Assembly: GCF_013377085.1 (NCBI RefSeq)
Contig: NZ_JACAAX010000027.1
Location: 1 to 64,000 of the forward strand
From: Rhodoplanes sp.
GTDB lineage: Bacteria > Pseudomonadota > Alphaproteobacteria > Rhizobiales > Xanthobacteraceae
Length of the DNA stretch: 64,000 nucleotides
Direction: 5' to 3'
The notes below the pieces were generated by a model, which did not search any database, was not told the origin of the DNA, and was given only the letters and a program-made list of their open reading frames with translations. The translations under genes and the position numbers were made by a program. Positions 49,261 through 59,783 of this stretch are shown one piece after another (position 1 is the stretch's first letter; each line of letters opens with the position of its first letter).

Positions 49261-49785
49261 TCAGCGGGTCACCACCACGGTGGTGCCGACGCTGACGCGG
49301 CTGTACAGATCCGTGATGTCCTCGTTGAACATGCGGATGCAGCCGTAGGACACGAAACCGCCGATCGAGCGCGGCACGTTGGTGCCGTGGATGGCGTATT
49401 CGCCGCCCGACAGGGTCATGGCCGCGACGCCCATCGGGTTCTGCGGCGTGCCGCCCTTGATCAGGTTGGGGATGCTCGGCTTGTCGCGCTTCACCTCGGC
49501 GGGCGGCGCCCAGTCGGGCTTCACGTACTTGCCGGTGATGCGGGACGTCCCGGTCCATTGCTTGCCGGCCTTGCCGACGCCGACCGGATACCGCACCGCG
49601 GTGCCGTCGCCGAGCACCAGATAGAGCCGCCGCTCGCCGGTCTTCACCACGATGGTGCCGGCCGCATAGCTGGCGTCCCTGAACGCGACCTGCTCGCGCG
49701 CCGTGGCGGCCTGCGGCGCCGCGACCGCGACGATGATGCCGGCCGCCACGGCGACGGCGGCCATCCGTGATCCGAAATGTGCCAT
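49261..49785 (-). CDS. Periplasmic L,D-transpeptidase (ErfK/YbiS type)
   Basis: 174 residues from ATG 49785 with AAGGGGGG upstream. Signal peptide (1-29, ATAREQ). YkuD domain with catalytic His133 (AIHGTN) and Cys149 (SYGCIRM). Makes 3-3 peptidoglycan crosslinks or anchors outer-membrane proteins to peptidoglycan. Near OMP genes and the secreted Trp-rich pair, supporting an envelope role. Confidence 0.95.
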   Translation of the reverse strand: MAHFGSRMAAVAVAAGIIVAVAAPQAATAREQVAFRDASYAAGTIVVKTGERRLYLVLGDGTAVRYPVGVGKAGKQWTGTSRITGKYVKPDWAPPAEVKRDKPSIPNLIKGGTPQNPMGVAAMTLSGGEYAIHGTNVPRSIGGFVSYGCIRMFNEDITDLYSRVSVGTTVVVTR

Positions 49786-50323
49786 GGTCCCCCCTTGCGA
49801 ATGCTCACGGTCCGCGCCCGTGGCGCGTCGGTCCCGCATCAGACGCCGCCACCATTTGAGATTCTGTGTGCCGAGGGCAACCCCTTCCGACGGTTTTTGG
49901 TCGAAGTAAACGGCAGGTGAAGCAGCGAGGCCACACTTGGCCATCGCGCCGCTCGCGCGGTCCGTCCGTCGCAAACGACGACGTGGCCCCGGGCTCGAGC
50001 CGCCAAGAGACGGTCTCGGCGTGCGTCGCGCGTCCTAATCTGAACGTGCGCTCATCTTTGATCACAATTCCTCGTGCGAACGCCTTCCCGCGGATTTCAC
50101 CCGAACGCGGCAGTACCATGGTCCCACGAATGGACATCAGCGCCGTCAGCCCGATGCAGGCGACGTGGGGCGGCAGGAAAGCCGCGCGCCCCGAACCGGC
50201 GAAACGCATCGCCGACGATCTGACAAGACGCATGCCGGCGATCCGATCGCGCCCTCGAGCGTGTTTTCAGTGCCCGTGAAGTCCTTCGAGCAATCAACCC
50301 GGATTCGGAACAGGAGTCCCCCA
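49786..50323. other. Intergenic region without a supported gene
   Basis: 538 bases between the divergent transpeptidase and the Trp-rich gene at 50324. Open frames exist but have no family signal and shift with composition. CAGGAG precedes the ATG at 50324. No clear promoter pair or repeat was found. Confidence 0.5.
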
Positions 50324-51157
50324 ATGACCTTCGCAATACGACGTTGCGCCCCGTCGCGACCGCGGTGGTGCACCGCGACTCTGCCGATTCTCGCCTTGGG
50401 GGCGGTGCTCGTGTCGCTCACCCCCGGCCCGGCGAGCGCCCAGGCGGTCGGCCCTCAGCAAACGCAGGGCACCGCAGGCCAGACAGAGGTCGTGCACAGC
50501 GATGTCCGCGCCGTGCTGTCGCAGTATGGCGCCTTCACGCAGCACGGCGATTACGGCGAGGTGTGGGTCCCGACCTCGCTGCCGCAGGGCTGGCATCCCT
50601 ATCCGCCCTGTCACTGGGTGAACACCAAGCAATACGGCTGGTACTTCGACGATCGCACCGCGTGGGGCCAGATCGTCCATCACTACGGCCGTTGGGTGCT
50701 GGACGGCCGGATGGGCTGGATCTGGGTGCCCGGCAACGAGTTCAGCCCGGGCTGGGTGGCGTGGCGGACCAGCGAGCAGTGGATCGGCTGGGCCCCCTTG
50801 CCGCCGGACCAGAAATTCCAGGCCGTCTCCGCGAACCAGTCCAACGACAGCGACGAATGGCTGTTCATGGAGGTCGAGAAGTTCGGCAAGAGCTGCACCG
50901 GAACCGTGACGGCGGCCCCCGATCGGGTGCCCACGCTGCTGCATCAGACCAAGTACATCACCCAGCTCGAATATGTCGACGGCATCGCGGTCTTCGTGCT
51001 GCCGCCCTACATCGTCGGGCCGTTCGTCGTCATCGACGTCGGCTTCGATCCGTGGTCGGCGTGGTTCCTGGCGCAGATGATCATCAACTGGAATTGGCTG
51101 TGGAACAACACGTTGATCTGGAACGTGTCGTTCGTCTGCGCGCCGCAGAGCCCGTGA
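50324..51157 (+). CDS. Secreted Trp-rich protein of unknown function, paralogue 1
   Basis: 277 residues from ATG 50324 (CAGGAG upstream). Signal peptide to about 40 (ASAQA). The mature part has a block of Trp/Tyr/His/Pro: YGEVWVP, GWHPYPPCHWVN, YGWYFDD, IVHHYGRWV, GWIWVPGNEFSPGWVAW and QWIGWAPLP (about 75-160), resembling the DUF6600/WxxYxPY-type surface modules. A second block has VFVLPPYIVGP and WFLAQMIINWNWLWNN. Exported or surface-attached; function unknown. A paralogue follows 12 bases downstream, so the two form an operon. Confidence 0.75.
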   Translation: MTFAIRRCAPSRPRWCTATLPILALGAVLVSLTPGPASAQAVGPQQTQGTAGQTEVVHSDVRAVLSQYGAFTQHGDYGEVWVPTSLPQGWHPYPPCHWVNTKQYGWYFDDRTAWGQIVHHYGRWVLDGRMGWIWVPGNEFSPGWVAWRTSEQWIGWAPLPPDQKFQAVSANQSNDSDEWLFMEVEKFGKSCTGTVTAAPDRVPTLLHQTKYITQLEYVDGIAVFVLPPYIVGPFVVIDVGFDPWSAWFLAQMIINWNWLWNNTLIWNVSFVCAPQSP

Positions 51158-51169
51158 GGAGGTCGTGTC

Positions 51170-52786
51170 ATGTCGATCCTGACCAGACTGTCGCGCCGCA
51201 CGCGTCCGCTTCTGTGCGCATCCGCGCTCGCCCTGCTCGGTCTCGCCGGCGCCTGCGGCATCCCGGCCTTGTCCTCGCCGGCCGCCGCCCAGCAGCCCCA
51301 GGCTGCTCCGGCCACGGTTCAGGACGAGGTCCGCTCCGTGCTGACCCAGTACGGGCAATTCGTTCAGCACCCGCGCTACGGCGAGATCTGGGTGCCGAGC
51401 GTGACGCCGCCGAACTGGCATCCCTACCCGGCCTGCCACTGGGTCAACACCAAGCAGTACGGCTGGTACTTCGACGACCAGACGCCGTGGGGGAAGATCG
51501 TCCACCATTACGGGCGCTGGACCCACGACGCCCAGACCGGATGGTTCTGGGTGCCGGGCGCGGAGTTCAGCCCCGGCTGGGTGGTGTGGCGCACCAGCCC
51601 GCAATGGATCGGCTGGGCACCGACGCTGCCGGACGAGGACGTGCAGTCGATCAGCAAGGACGACTTCAACAATGGCGGCTTCTGGACGTTCATGGAAACC
51701 GCCAAGTTCGCCCGTAACTGCTCCGACGAGGCGATCCAGCCGGCCCAGCAGACGCCGACGCTGCTGACGCAGACGCAGTTCGTCACCAACATCCAGGTCG
51801 TGAGTGGCATCAGCATCTTCGTGCTGCCGCCCTACATCGTCGGGCCGATCATCGACATCAGCATCACGTTCCCGCCGTGGCCGTCCTGGTTCTTCGCCCA
51901 ATGGCTGATCGACCTGAACTGGGTCTGGAACAATCTCGGCGTGCCGCCCGTGGTCGTCTGGGTGGATTGTCCGCCCATGCCGGCCCCGGTGATACAACCG
52001 GCCGCCGCGCCTCCGCCGCCCCCACCCGGGCCGGCAGGCGGTCCCCCGCCCCGGCCCATCGCCGGAGGTCCTCCGCCGGCGCCGCTACCGGTGCCGGTGC
52101 CGCTGCCGTCGACCTGCCCGTTCGGCTCGTTCCGGGTCGGCGACCGGTGCGTCATTGCCGACACCTGCCCGCCCGGCAAGGTGCACGGTCCGTCCGGCGC
52201 CTGCGTCGACCGCATCGTCGGCCGTTGCGACGGACTGGTCGGCCCCGCCCTGCAGCGCTGCCTCGGCGGCGGCGGTCCTTTGACCCACTGCGAAGGCCTG
52301 ACCGGACCGGCGCTCCAGCGCTGTCTCGGCGAACCGACGGGCGGCCAGACCGGTCCGGGTGGCCAGACCAGCGGCCGCTGCGCCAACCTGTCCGGCGAGG
52401 CGTTCCGGCAATGCCTGACCGGGGTGGTCGGCCGCATCGACCCGGACACCCGACCGCCGGTGGTCCGGCCGCCGATCGACCATCCGCCGATCGGGCTCGG
52501 CGGCCATACCGGCCCGGGCGCCGGACCGCCCGTGATCACCCATCCGGTGTACCAGCCGGGCGGCGGCCCGACCGTGCAGCCGAACCCCGTCGGGCGGTTG
52601 CCGCGCATCGGCGGAGACGCCGTGCGGAAGAACCCGAACCCGGTCGTGTTGCAGGCGGGCGGCGGCGGCCACAACACGTTCGGCGGCCACGCCACCAATG
52701 CGCCGGCTCGCCTGAGCAAGCCGGCGATCACCCATCCGCTGCCGCTCAAGCTGCCGCAGGGCGCTGCCAGCGAGCGTCCGCGTTGA
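51170..52786 (+). CDS. Secreted Trp-rich protein, paralogue 2, with Cys-repeat and Pro/His tail
   Basis: 538 residues. Signal peptide to about 40. Residues 55-270 repeat the architecture of the upstream paralogue (YGEIWVP, NWHPYPACHWVN, YGWYFDD, FSPGWVVWRTS, FVLPPYIVGP, NWVWNN). Then come a Pro-rich linker (275-315), a Cys pair region (316-345), three C-x10-C repeats (Cys353/364, Cys374/385, Cys404/415; CxGLxGPALQRCLG), and a Pro/Gly/His-rich tail. The tail could be a wall- or surface-attachment region. I know no described function for this combination. Confidence 0.75.
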   Translation: MSILTRLSRRTRPLLCASALALLGLAGACGIPALSSPAAAQQPQAAPATVQDEVRSVLTQYGQFVQHPRYGEIWVPSVTPPNWHPYPACHWVNTKQYGWYFDDQTPWGKIVHHYGRWTHDAQTGWFWVPGAEFSPGWVVWRTSPQWIGWAPTLPDEDVQSISKDDFNNGGFWTFMETAKFARNCSDEAIQPAQQTPTLLTQTQFVTNIQVVSGISIFVLPPYIVGPIIDISITFPPWPSWFFAQWLIDLNWVWNNLGVPPVVVWVDCPPMPAPVIQPAAAPPPPPPGPAGGPPPRPIAGGPPPAPLPVPVPLPSTCPFGSFRVGDRCVIADTCPPGKVHGPSGACVDRIVGRCDGLVGPALQRCLGGGGPLTHCEGLTGPALQRCLGEPTGGQTGPGGQTSGRCANLSGEAFRQCLTGVVGRIDPDTRPPVVRPPIDHPPIGLGGHTGPGAGPPVITHPVYQPGGGPTVQPNPVGRLPRIGGDAVRKNPNPVVLQAGGGGHNTFGGHATNAPARLSKPAITHPLPLKLPQGAASERPR

Positions 52787-52838
52787 CGCCGTCGGGGGCC
52801 GAGCCCGCCTCGGCTCCCGACGACCGCGCCAATGACGA

Positions 52839-52868
52839 AACGGGGGCGTCCGACCGGACGCCCCCGTT
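52839..52868. terminator. Hairpin after the Trp-rich operon
   Basis: Perfect 13-bp arms AACGGGGGCGTCC / GGACGCCCCCGTT, 52 bases after the stop. No long T run on the plus strand. Confidence 0.7.
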
Positions 52869-52890
52869 GCTCGTCGGCAAGGCTCGTCGG

Positions 52891-52993
52891 CTAGAGCGAG
52901 ATGACGTTTCTTCGAATCATCATCCCGCTCTGGCCCTTTGCTTTGCGCATGATCCTTCCCGAAAACCGGTTCCCGCTGTTCGGGATCATGCTC
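52891..52993. repeat. TAGAGC-type intergenic repeat next to acs
   Basis: Begins CTAGAGCGAGATGACGTTTC and contains CGCATGATCC and GGGATCATGC, an inverted pair around CCGAAAACCGGTTCCCG. This is a repeat type frequent in Hyphomicrobiales genomes. It lies between the convergent Trp-rich operon and acs. Confidence 0.75.
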
Positions 52994-53000
52994 CGGCCGC

Positions 53001-54953
<1,953 letters not shown>

Positions 54954-55392
54954 CTGTTGCTCCCTCCACGCGGCGGACATTCATTGCGGGGCAACCCCCG
55001 GCCGCGCCGTCCGTTTCCTCGTCTTTCAATAGGCTCGGCGAGGGGGCCGCCACAAGACGGCCGATCCTCACACTTTGGTCGCGGTCCGCGCCTCCTCCCC
55101 GGTCTCGGCGGCGGAAGCCGCGGACGACCGTCCCTTCATCGAGAAGCGCCGGCGCGGCGCCGCGGCGGTCGTCGGTATCCTTCAGAGCCTCCCCTAATCC
55201 CGGCGACTTGGCAACGGGCGCGGCACAGTGCCACGGCCGCCGCCGGTGTGCGCGCAGTCATCGCTACAAATCCTCGTCATTTGAAAAATCCGCGCCTGGT
55301 CGCGACGTCATGCTGGCGGGCCGGCTGCGTCCGTATAGCATTCGCCCGGGACCACCACGCCGACACCAGAACCGAGATCCCGGGAGGACGAC
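54954..55392. other. Divergent intergenic region between acs and the NHL-repeat gene
   Basis: 439 bases. No gene with family support. TTTGAAAAAT near 55280 is the most AT-rich spot, but I cannot assign a full promoter. GGGAGGACGAC precedes the NHL gene ATG. Confidence 0.45.
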
Positions 55393-56535
55393 ATGACGCT
55401 GACGACATGGACGCTGGCCGCCGCCGGCGCGTTGGTGCTCTGCGGCACCGCGCTGGCGCAGCAGCCCACCCCTGCTCCCACTCCGGCCCCGATGGGTACG
55501 CCCGCAGCGGCGCCGGGCGTGCCGACATTCCGGGCCGAGCCGCTCTGGCCGAAGCCGCTGCCCGGCAACTGGATCCTCGGCCAGGTCGCCGGCATCGCCG
55601 TGTCGCCCGACAACCACGTCTGGATCGTCCATCGTCCGCTGACGCTGCTCGACGACGAGAAGGGCGCGACCAAGTCGCCGCCGGAGACCAAGTGCTGCAC
55701 TGCAGCGCCGGCCGTCATGGAGTTCGACACCGACGGCAATCTTCTGCGCCACTGGGGTGGCGCCGGCGCCGGCTTCGAGTGGCCGAAGAACGAGCACGGC
55801 ATCATGGTCGACCGGGACGGCAATGTCTGGGTCGGCGGCAACGACGACATCGACCATCATCTGCTGAAGTTCACGCCGGATGGAAAATTCCTCCAGCAGG
55901 TCGGCAGGCAGGGCTCGACCGGCGGCTCCAACAGCACCACCCAGCTCGGCCGACCGGCCCATATGCAGATCGACGAGGCGGCCGGCGAGCTCTACGTCGC
56001 CGACGGCTACAAGAACCGACGCATCATCGTGTTCGACGCCAAGACCGGCGCCTACAAGCGGCACTGGGGCGCCTACGGCAAGCCGCCGAGCGACGACAAG
56101 ATGCCGCCCTACAGCCCGACCGGCCCGCTCTCCGAGCAGTTCTCCAACCCGGTCCACTGCGTGCGGCTGGCCAACGACGGCCTGGTCTATGTCTGCGATC
56201 GCGCCAACGACCGCATCCAGGTGTTCCGCAAGGACGGCACCTTCGTGAAGGAGTTCCGGGTCGAGCCGCAGACCCTGCAGAACGGCTCGGTGTGGGACCT
56301 GGTCCTGTCCACCGATCCGCAGCAGAAGTTCATCTTCATCGCCGACGGCGCCAACGGCCAGATCCACACGCTCGACCGCGACACCGGCACGTTGCTGACC
56401 CAGTGGGGCCGGCACGGGCGCCAGCCCGGCCAGTTCAAGTGGGTGCACAACATCGCCATCGACCAGGCCGGCAATCTCTACACGGCCGAGGTCGGCTTCG
56501 GCCGCCGGGTACAGAAGTTCCGGCGAACGGAGTGA
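55393..56535 (+). CDS. Secreted NHL-repeat (six-bladed propeller) protein
   Basis: 380 residues. Signal peptide ends near ALAQQ (23), followed by a Pro-rich segment. NHL/beta-propeller repeats: AGIAVSPDNHVWIVHRP, HGIMVDRDGNVWVGGND, AHMQIDEAAGELYVADGYKNRRIIVFD, GLVYVCDRANDRIQVF, FIFIADGANGQIHTLD, HNIAIDQAGNLYTAEVGFGRRVQKF. The last blade resembles peptidyl-alpha-hydroxyglycine lyases, but the key residues cannot be confirmed. Periplasmic; role unknown. Confidence 0.88.
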   Translation: MTLTTWTLAAAGALVLCGTALAQQPTPAPTPAPMGTPAAAPGVPTFRAEPLWPKPLPGNWILGQVAGIAVSPDNHVWIVHRPLTLLDDEKGATKSPPETKCCTAAPAVMEFDTDGNLLRHWGGAGAGFEWPKNEHGIMVDRDGNVWVGGNDDIDHHLLKFTPDGKFLQQVGRQGSTGGSNSTTQLGRPAHMQIDEAAGELYVADGYKNRRIIVFDAKTGAYKRHWGAYGKPPSDDKMPPYSPTGPLSEQFSNPVHCVRLANDGLVYVCDRANDRIQVFRKDGTFVKEFRVEPQTLQNGSVWDLVLSTDPQQKFIFIADGANGQIHTLDRDTGTLLTQWGRHGRQPGQFKWVHNIAIDQAGNLYTAEVGFGRRVQKFRRTE

Positions 56536-56560
56536 CCCGAGCGAACCTTCACTCGGACTC

Positions 56561-56649
56561 GTCATGCCCGGCCTTGTGCCGGGCATCCACGTCTTTCCCA
56601 CCTCGCAGCGACGAAGCGCGTGGATGGCCGGGACAAGCCCGGCCATGAC
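56561..56649 (+). repeat. Dispersed palindromic repeat, family A, copy 2
   Basis: GTCATGCCCGGCCTTGTGCC at one end and GGACAAGCCCGGCCATGAC at the other are inverted. Same family as 80-170. The remaining 210 bases up to 56859 show no feature beyond GGGGAG before the next start. Confidence 0.75.
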
Positions 56650-56859
56650 GACGTCAGCGCTCGTCGACGCACGCTCGCGCTTCACGCCCTCGTGAGAACG
56701 CCCCACCTGTGTGAGCGCCCTCACATCGGACTCACCGCCGCAGCCGCCATCGTCGCCCTCACGAGAACCGTGGGCTTTCAGACGGACCCAACCGCTGGAG
56801 CAGCACGACGTCTGCCGGCCGGCTCCGCCGCGCCGCCGGACACTTCGGGGAGAACGACG

Positions 56860-58461
56860 ATGTCACGAGGTGCGGTCATGTCCTATCGATCCTGGTTGTT
56901 CGCAGGCGCCGTGGCGCTGGCGTCCGTCGCGGGTCTCGGGAGTGCTTTCGCGGAGAGCCGGGTCGCGCTGGTGATCGGCAACTCGTCCTACCAGTCGGTG
57001 CCGGCGCTGCCGAACCCGGCGAACGATTCGAAGGCGATGGCCGATCTGCTGCGCTCCGCCGACTTCGAGGTGATCACGGCGCGCGACCTCGGCCAGAGCG
57101 AGATGCGCCGCGCCTTCGGCGACTTCGCCCGCACGATCGCCGGCAAGGGCTCCGACACGGTCGCGCTCGTCTACTACGCCGGCCACGGCGTTCAGGTCGA
57201 CGGCGACAATTATCTGGTCCCGATCGACGCCCAGATCCGCCAGGAGGCCGACGTGCCGCTGCAGACCGTGCGGCTCGCCGATCTCATGAACGCCCTCGCC
57301 GCCGTGAAGGTGAAGACCCGCATCGTGATGCTCGACGCCTGCCGCAACAACCCGTTCTCCGAGATCGGCAAGAGCGGCGGCCGCGGCCTCGCCATCGTCG
57401 ACGCGCCGGCCGGCTCGATCGTGTCCTACGCGACGGCGCCCGGCTCCGAGGCCGAGGACGGCGAAGGCCGCAACAGCCCGTACACGGCGGCGTTCCTCAC
57501 CGTCGCGCGGGAGCCCGGCCTGCCGATCGAGCAGGCCTTCAAGAAGGTCCGCTATTCGGTCCACCAGGCGACCGACGGCCGCCAGATCCCGTGGGAAAGC
57601 TCGTCGCTCACCGGCGACTTCGCGTTCTTCGGCGGCGGCGCCCAGACGACCGGCGTCGCCACCACCGCCTCCGGCCCGGCTGTCGCGGGCACCCAGGTGG
57701 CCTCGCTCGGCGGCGGTCCGGTGACCCGCTCGACCGACGGCTGGCGCGGCGAGCTGCAGAGCAAGTCGGCCCGCGAGGCCTACGAGATCGTCATCCGCGA
57801 GGACCAGCCCGAGGCCTACCAGGCCTTCGTCGAGCTGTTCCCGGCCGAGACCTTCACGCCGCGGGTGCGCAGCCTGCTCGATCGCCGCCAGGAGCTGCTG
57901 GCCTGGCACGACGCCGTCACCATCAACACGGCCGCCGCCTATCGGGCGTTCCTGGCCGAGTTCCCCAACAGCGACTATGCCGGCACGGCGCAGCGGCTGG
58001 TCGAGCGCACCGGCCGGTCGCTCGGCGCCACCGACCGCGACCGCGCCTGCGGCACCCCGGTGATCCGCCGTCGCGCCGACCTGTCGGGCCCGACCCGCCA
58101 CGCCCTGATCGACCCGACCCCGTCGGTCACGGCCGTGGTGGCGCCCGTGGTGTCGGCTCCGGCCATCATCGCTCCGGCGATCATCGACCACGGGCCCTTC
58201 GGCCGGCATGGCGGGCTGCCCCCGATCATCGGCAAGCCCGACGGCAAGCCGCCCGTGATCGTCAAGCCGCCCGTCGTGGTGAAGCCGCTGCCGATCAAGC
58301 CGGTCGTGACCAAGCCGTTGATCGACAAGCCGAAGTTTGTCGCCCGCCCGATCGTCTCGAAGCCGCAATTCGTCGCCCGGCCGGTCACGACCGGCCCGCG
58401 GATGGTGATGGGCGGCGGCGGCGGCATGCGGTTCGGCGGTGGTGGGTTCGGTCGCCGCTGA
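56860..58461 (+). CDS. Secreted caspase-like (peptidase C14) protein with repetitive Pro/Lys tail
   Basis: 533 residues from ATG 56860 (GGGGAG upstream); ATG 56878 is an alternative. Signal peptide ends near AFAES (32). Caspase domain 33-257 with RVALVIGNSSYQ, His109 (YYAGHGVQ) and Cys161 (LDACRNNP). A helical region (about 285-400) follows, then a tail of repeating KPPVVVKPLPIKP-like motifs, ending in a Gly/Met-rich GGGGGMRFGGGGFGRR. The helical part and tail differ from the caspase-like protein at 245. Tail may anchor to the envelope. Confidence 0.88.
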   Translation: MSRGAVMSYRSWLFAGAVALASVAGLGSAFAESRVALVIGNSSYQSVPALPNPANDSKAMADLLRSADFEVITARDLGQSEMRRAFGDFARTIAGKGSDTVALVYYAGHGVQVDGDNYLVPIDAQIRQEADVPLQTVRLADLMNALAAVKVKTRIVMLDACRNNPFSEIGKSGGRGLAIVDAPAGSIVSYATAPGSEAEDGEGRNSPYTAAFLTVAREPGLPIEQAFKKVRYSVHQATDGRQIPWESSSLTGDFAFFGGGAQTTGVATTASGPAVAGTQVASLGGGPVTRSTDGWRGELQSKSAREAYEIVIREDQPEAYQAFVELFPAETFTPRVRSLLDRRQELLAWHDAVTINTAAAYRAFLAEFPNSDYAGTAQRLVERTGRSLGATDRDRACGTPVIRRRADLSGPTRHALIDPTPSVTAVVAPVVSAPAIIAPAIIDHGPFGRHGGLPPIIGKPDGKPPVIVKPPVVVKPLPIKPVVTKPLIDKPKFVARPIVSKPQFVARPVTTGPRMVMGGGGGMRFGGGGFGRR

Positions 58462-58488
58462 CCGGCCCGCAGCACCGAGCACAGACAA

Positions 58489-58514
58489 AACGGCCGGGCT
58501 CACGCCCGGCCGTT
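58489..58514. terminator. Bidirectional terminator between caspase-like and oxidoreductase genes
   Basis: Perfect 11-bp stem AACGGCCGGGC / GCCCGGCCGTT with TCAC loop; GCTTTTC follows on the plus strand and TTGTC on the minus strand, so it can end both convergent transcripts. Confidence 0.88.
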
Positions 58515-58548
58515 GCTTTTCACGACCAATCGAGCGAGTGGACCGTCG

Positions 58549-59619
58549 CTATCGCCTGTTCCACTCGGCGATACGGGCCAGCGCCTCGTTGTCGAGCGGC
58601 AGGCTGACCGGCTCGTTGCGCTCGGCCGAGAGGTCGGCGGCCGTGTAGGCCTCCATCACCATGCGGGCGTGCACCGGCTCGACCATCACGGGCCGGTCGA
58701 GCATGCAGCACTCCAGGAAGTGGATCGTCTCCGGACCCATCTGACCGGCGAAGACGTGATCGACCTGCTCGCCCGGCATGGTCGACATCGGATAACGGGT
58801 GCCGCCCTCGACCGTGTTGAGCCAGTTGTCGCGGTACGTTCCGTCCAGGGTGAGAGCGCCCTCTGTGCCCGTGATCTCGATCCAGGTGGTGGAATAGTTC
58901 GGGTAGCTGGGCGGCAGGTTCCAGCCGCCGCCGACCACCACGACGGACCCGTCGTCCATGGTCACGGTGTTCCACATGCAGTCGTAGGAGCCGTTGAGCG
59001 GCTTCATCACCCCGTAGGCGCCCTGCGAATAGACCCGGACGGGCTTGGCCGGCTCCAGCATCCAGAACACGAAGTCGAGGTCGTGGGTCGACTCCATCGC
59101 GGCCGGCGACAGCTTGGTGCGATTGGCGATCTTCTTGCCGAGGCTGCGCGACAGATGGCGGCTCACCATCACGGACACGACCTTGCCGAGCGTGCCGTCG
59201 ACGATCTTCTTCTTGGCGTAGGCGATCTTGGTGTTGAACCGTTGCGAGTAGCCGATCGTGAATTTGACGCCGTTGCGCCTGGCCAGCGTGATCAGCTCGT
59301 CGGCCTCCCAGAACTCCAGCGCGATCGGCTTCTCCAGCAGCACGTTCTTGCCGGCCTTCAGGCAGTCGCGGGCGATCGGGAAGTGGGTCGGCTCCGGCGT
59401 GGTGGAGATGTAGACCACCGAGATGTTCGGGTTCTTGATGATGTCCTGATAATCGAGGGTCGCGGTGGCGGCGTTGGTGAGCGCCTTCACCTCGGCCAGC
59501 CGGTCGGGACGGATCTCGCAAATGTGGAGCTTGTCGACCAGGGCTGAGCGGGAGAGCGTCTCGGCGCGGATACCGCCGCACCAGCCGGTGCCGATGACTG
59601 CGACTTCGACCTGCTTCAC
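58549..59619 (-). CDS. Gfo/Idh/MocA-family oxidoreductase
   Basis: 356 residues from GTG 59619, with GGGGAG about 9 bases upstream. Rossmann motif GTGWCGG (10-16), Lys97 in LLEKPIAL, and DLDFVFWML region with the catalytic His/Asp pair. A C-terminal alpha/beta domain carries substrate residues. The family oxidises or reduces sugars and inositols with NAD(P). No pathway neighbours; the adjacent AmpG-like permease is 164 bases upstream on the same strand. Confidence 0.92.
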   Translation of the reverse strand: MKQVEVAVIGTGWCGGIRAETLSRSALVDKLHICEIRPDRLAEVKALTNAATATLDYQDIIKNPNISVVYISTTPEPTHFPIARDCLKAGKNVLLEKPIALEFWEADELITLARRNGVKFTIGYSQRFNTKIAYAKKKIVDGTLGKVVSVMVSRHLSRSLGKKIANRTKLSPAAMESTHDLDFVFWMLEPAKPVRVYSQGAYGVMKPLNGSYDCMWNTVTMDDGSVVVVGGGWNLPPSYPNYSTTWIEITGTEGALTLDGTYRDNWLNTVEGGTRYPMSTMPGEQVDHVFAGQMGPETIHFLECCMLDRPVMVEPVHARMVMEAYTAADLSAERNEPVSLPLDNEALARIAEWNRR

Positions 59620-59783
59620 GGAACGATCTCCCCGGATTGTTTGCTGAATGGGCCGACGGCGCGCGACGAGCGCCGCCCCGGCGGGCGCCGGGCATGGGTG
59701 CCGCGCGTGGCACCTTCGGGTAAACCACGAACCGCGGGGGTTTGGAAAGACGGCAAGGGGGCGTGGACGCCCGCCGCAAACGC

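Noticed and set aside
56620-56859. N-terminal extension of the caspase-like protein from 56620
   Set aside because: It would translate part of the palindromic repeat and bury the signal peptide; ATG 56860 has GGGGAG upstream.
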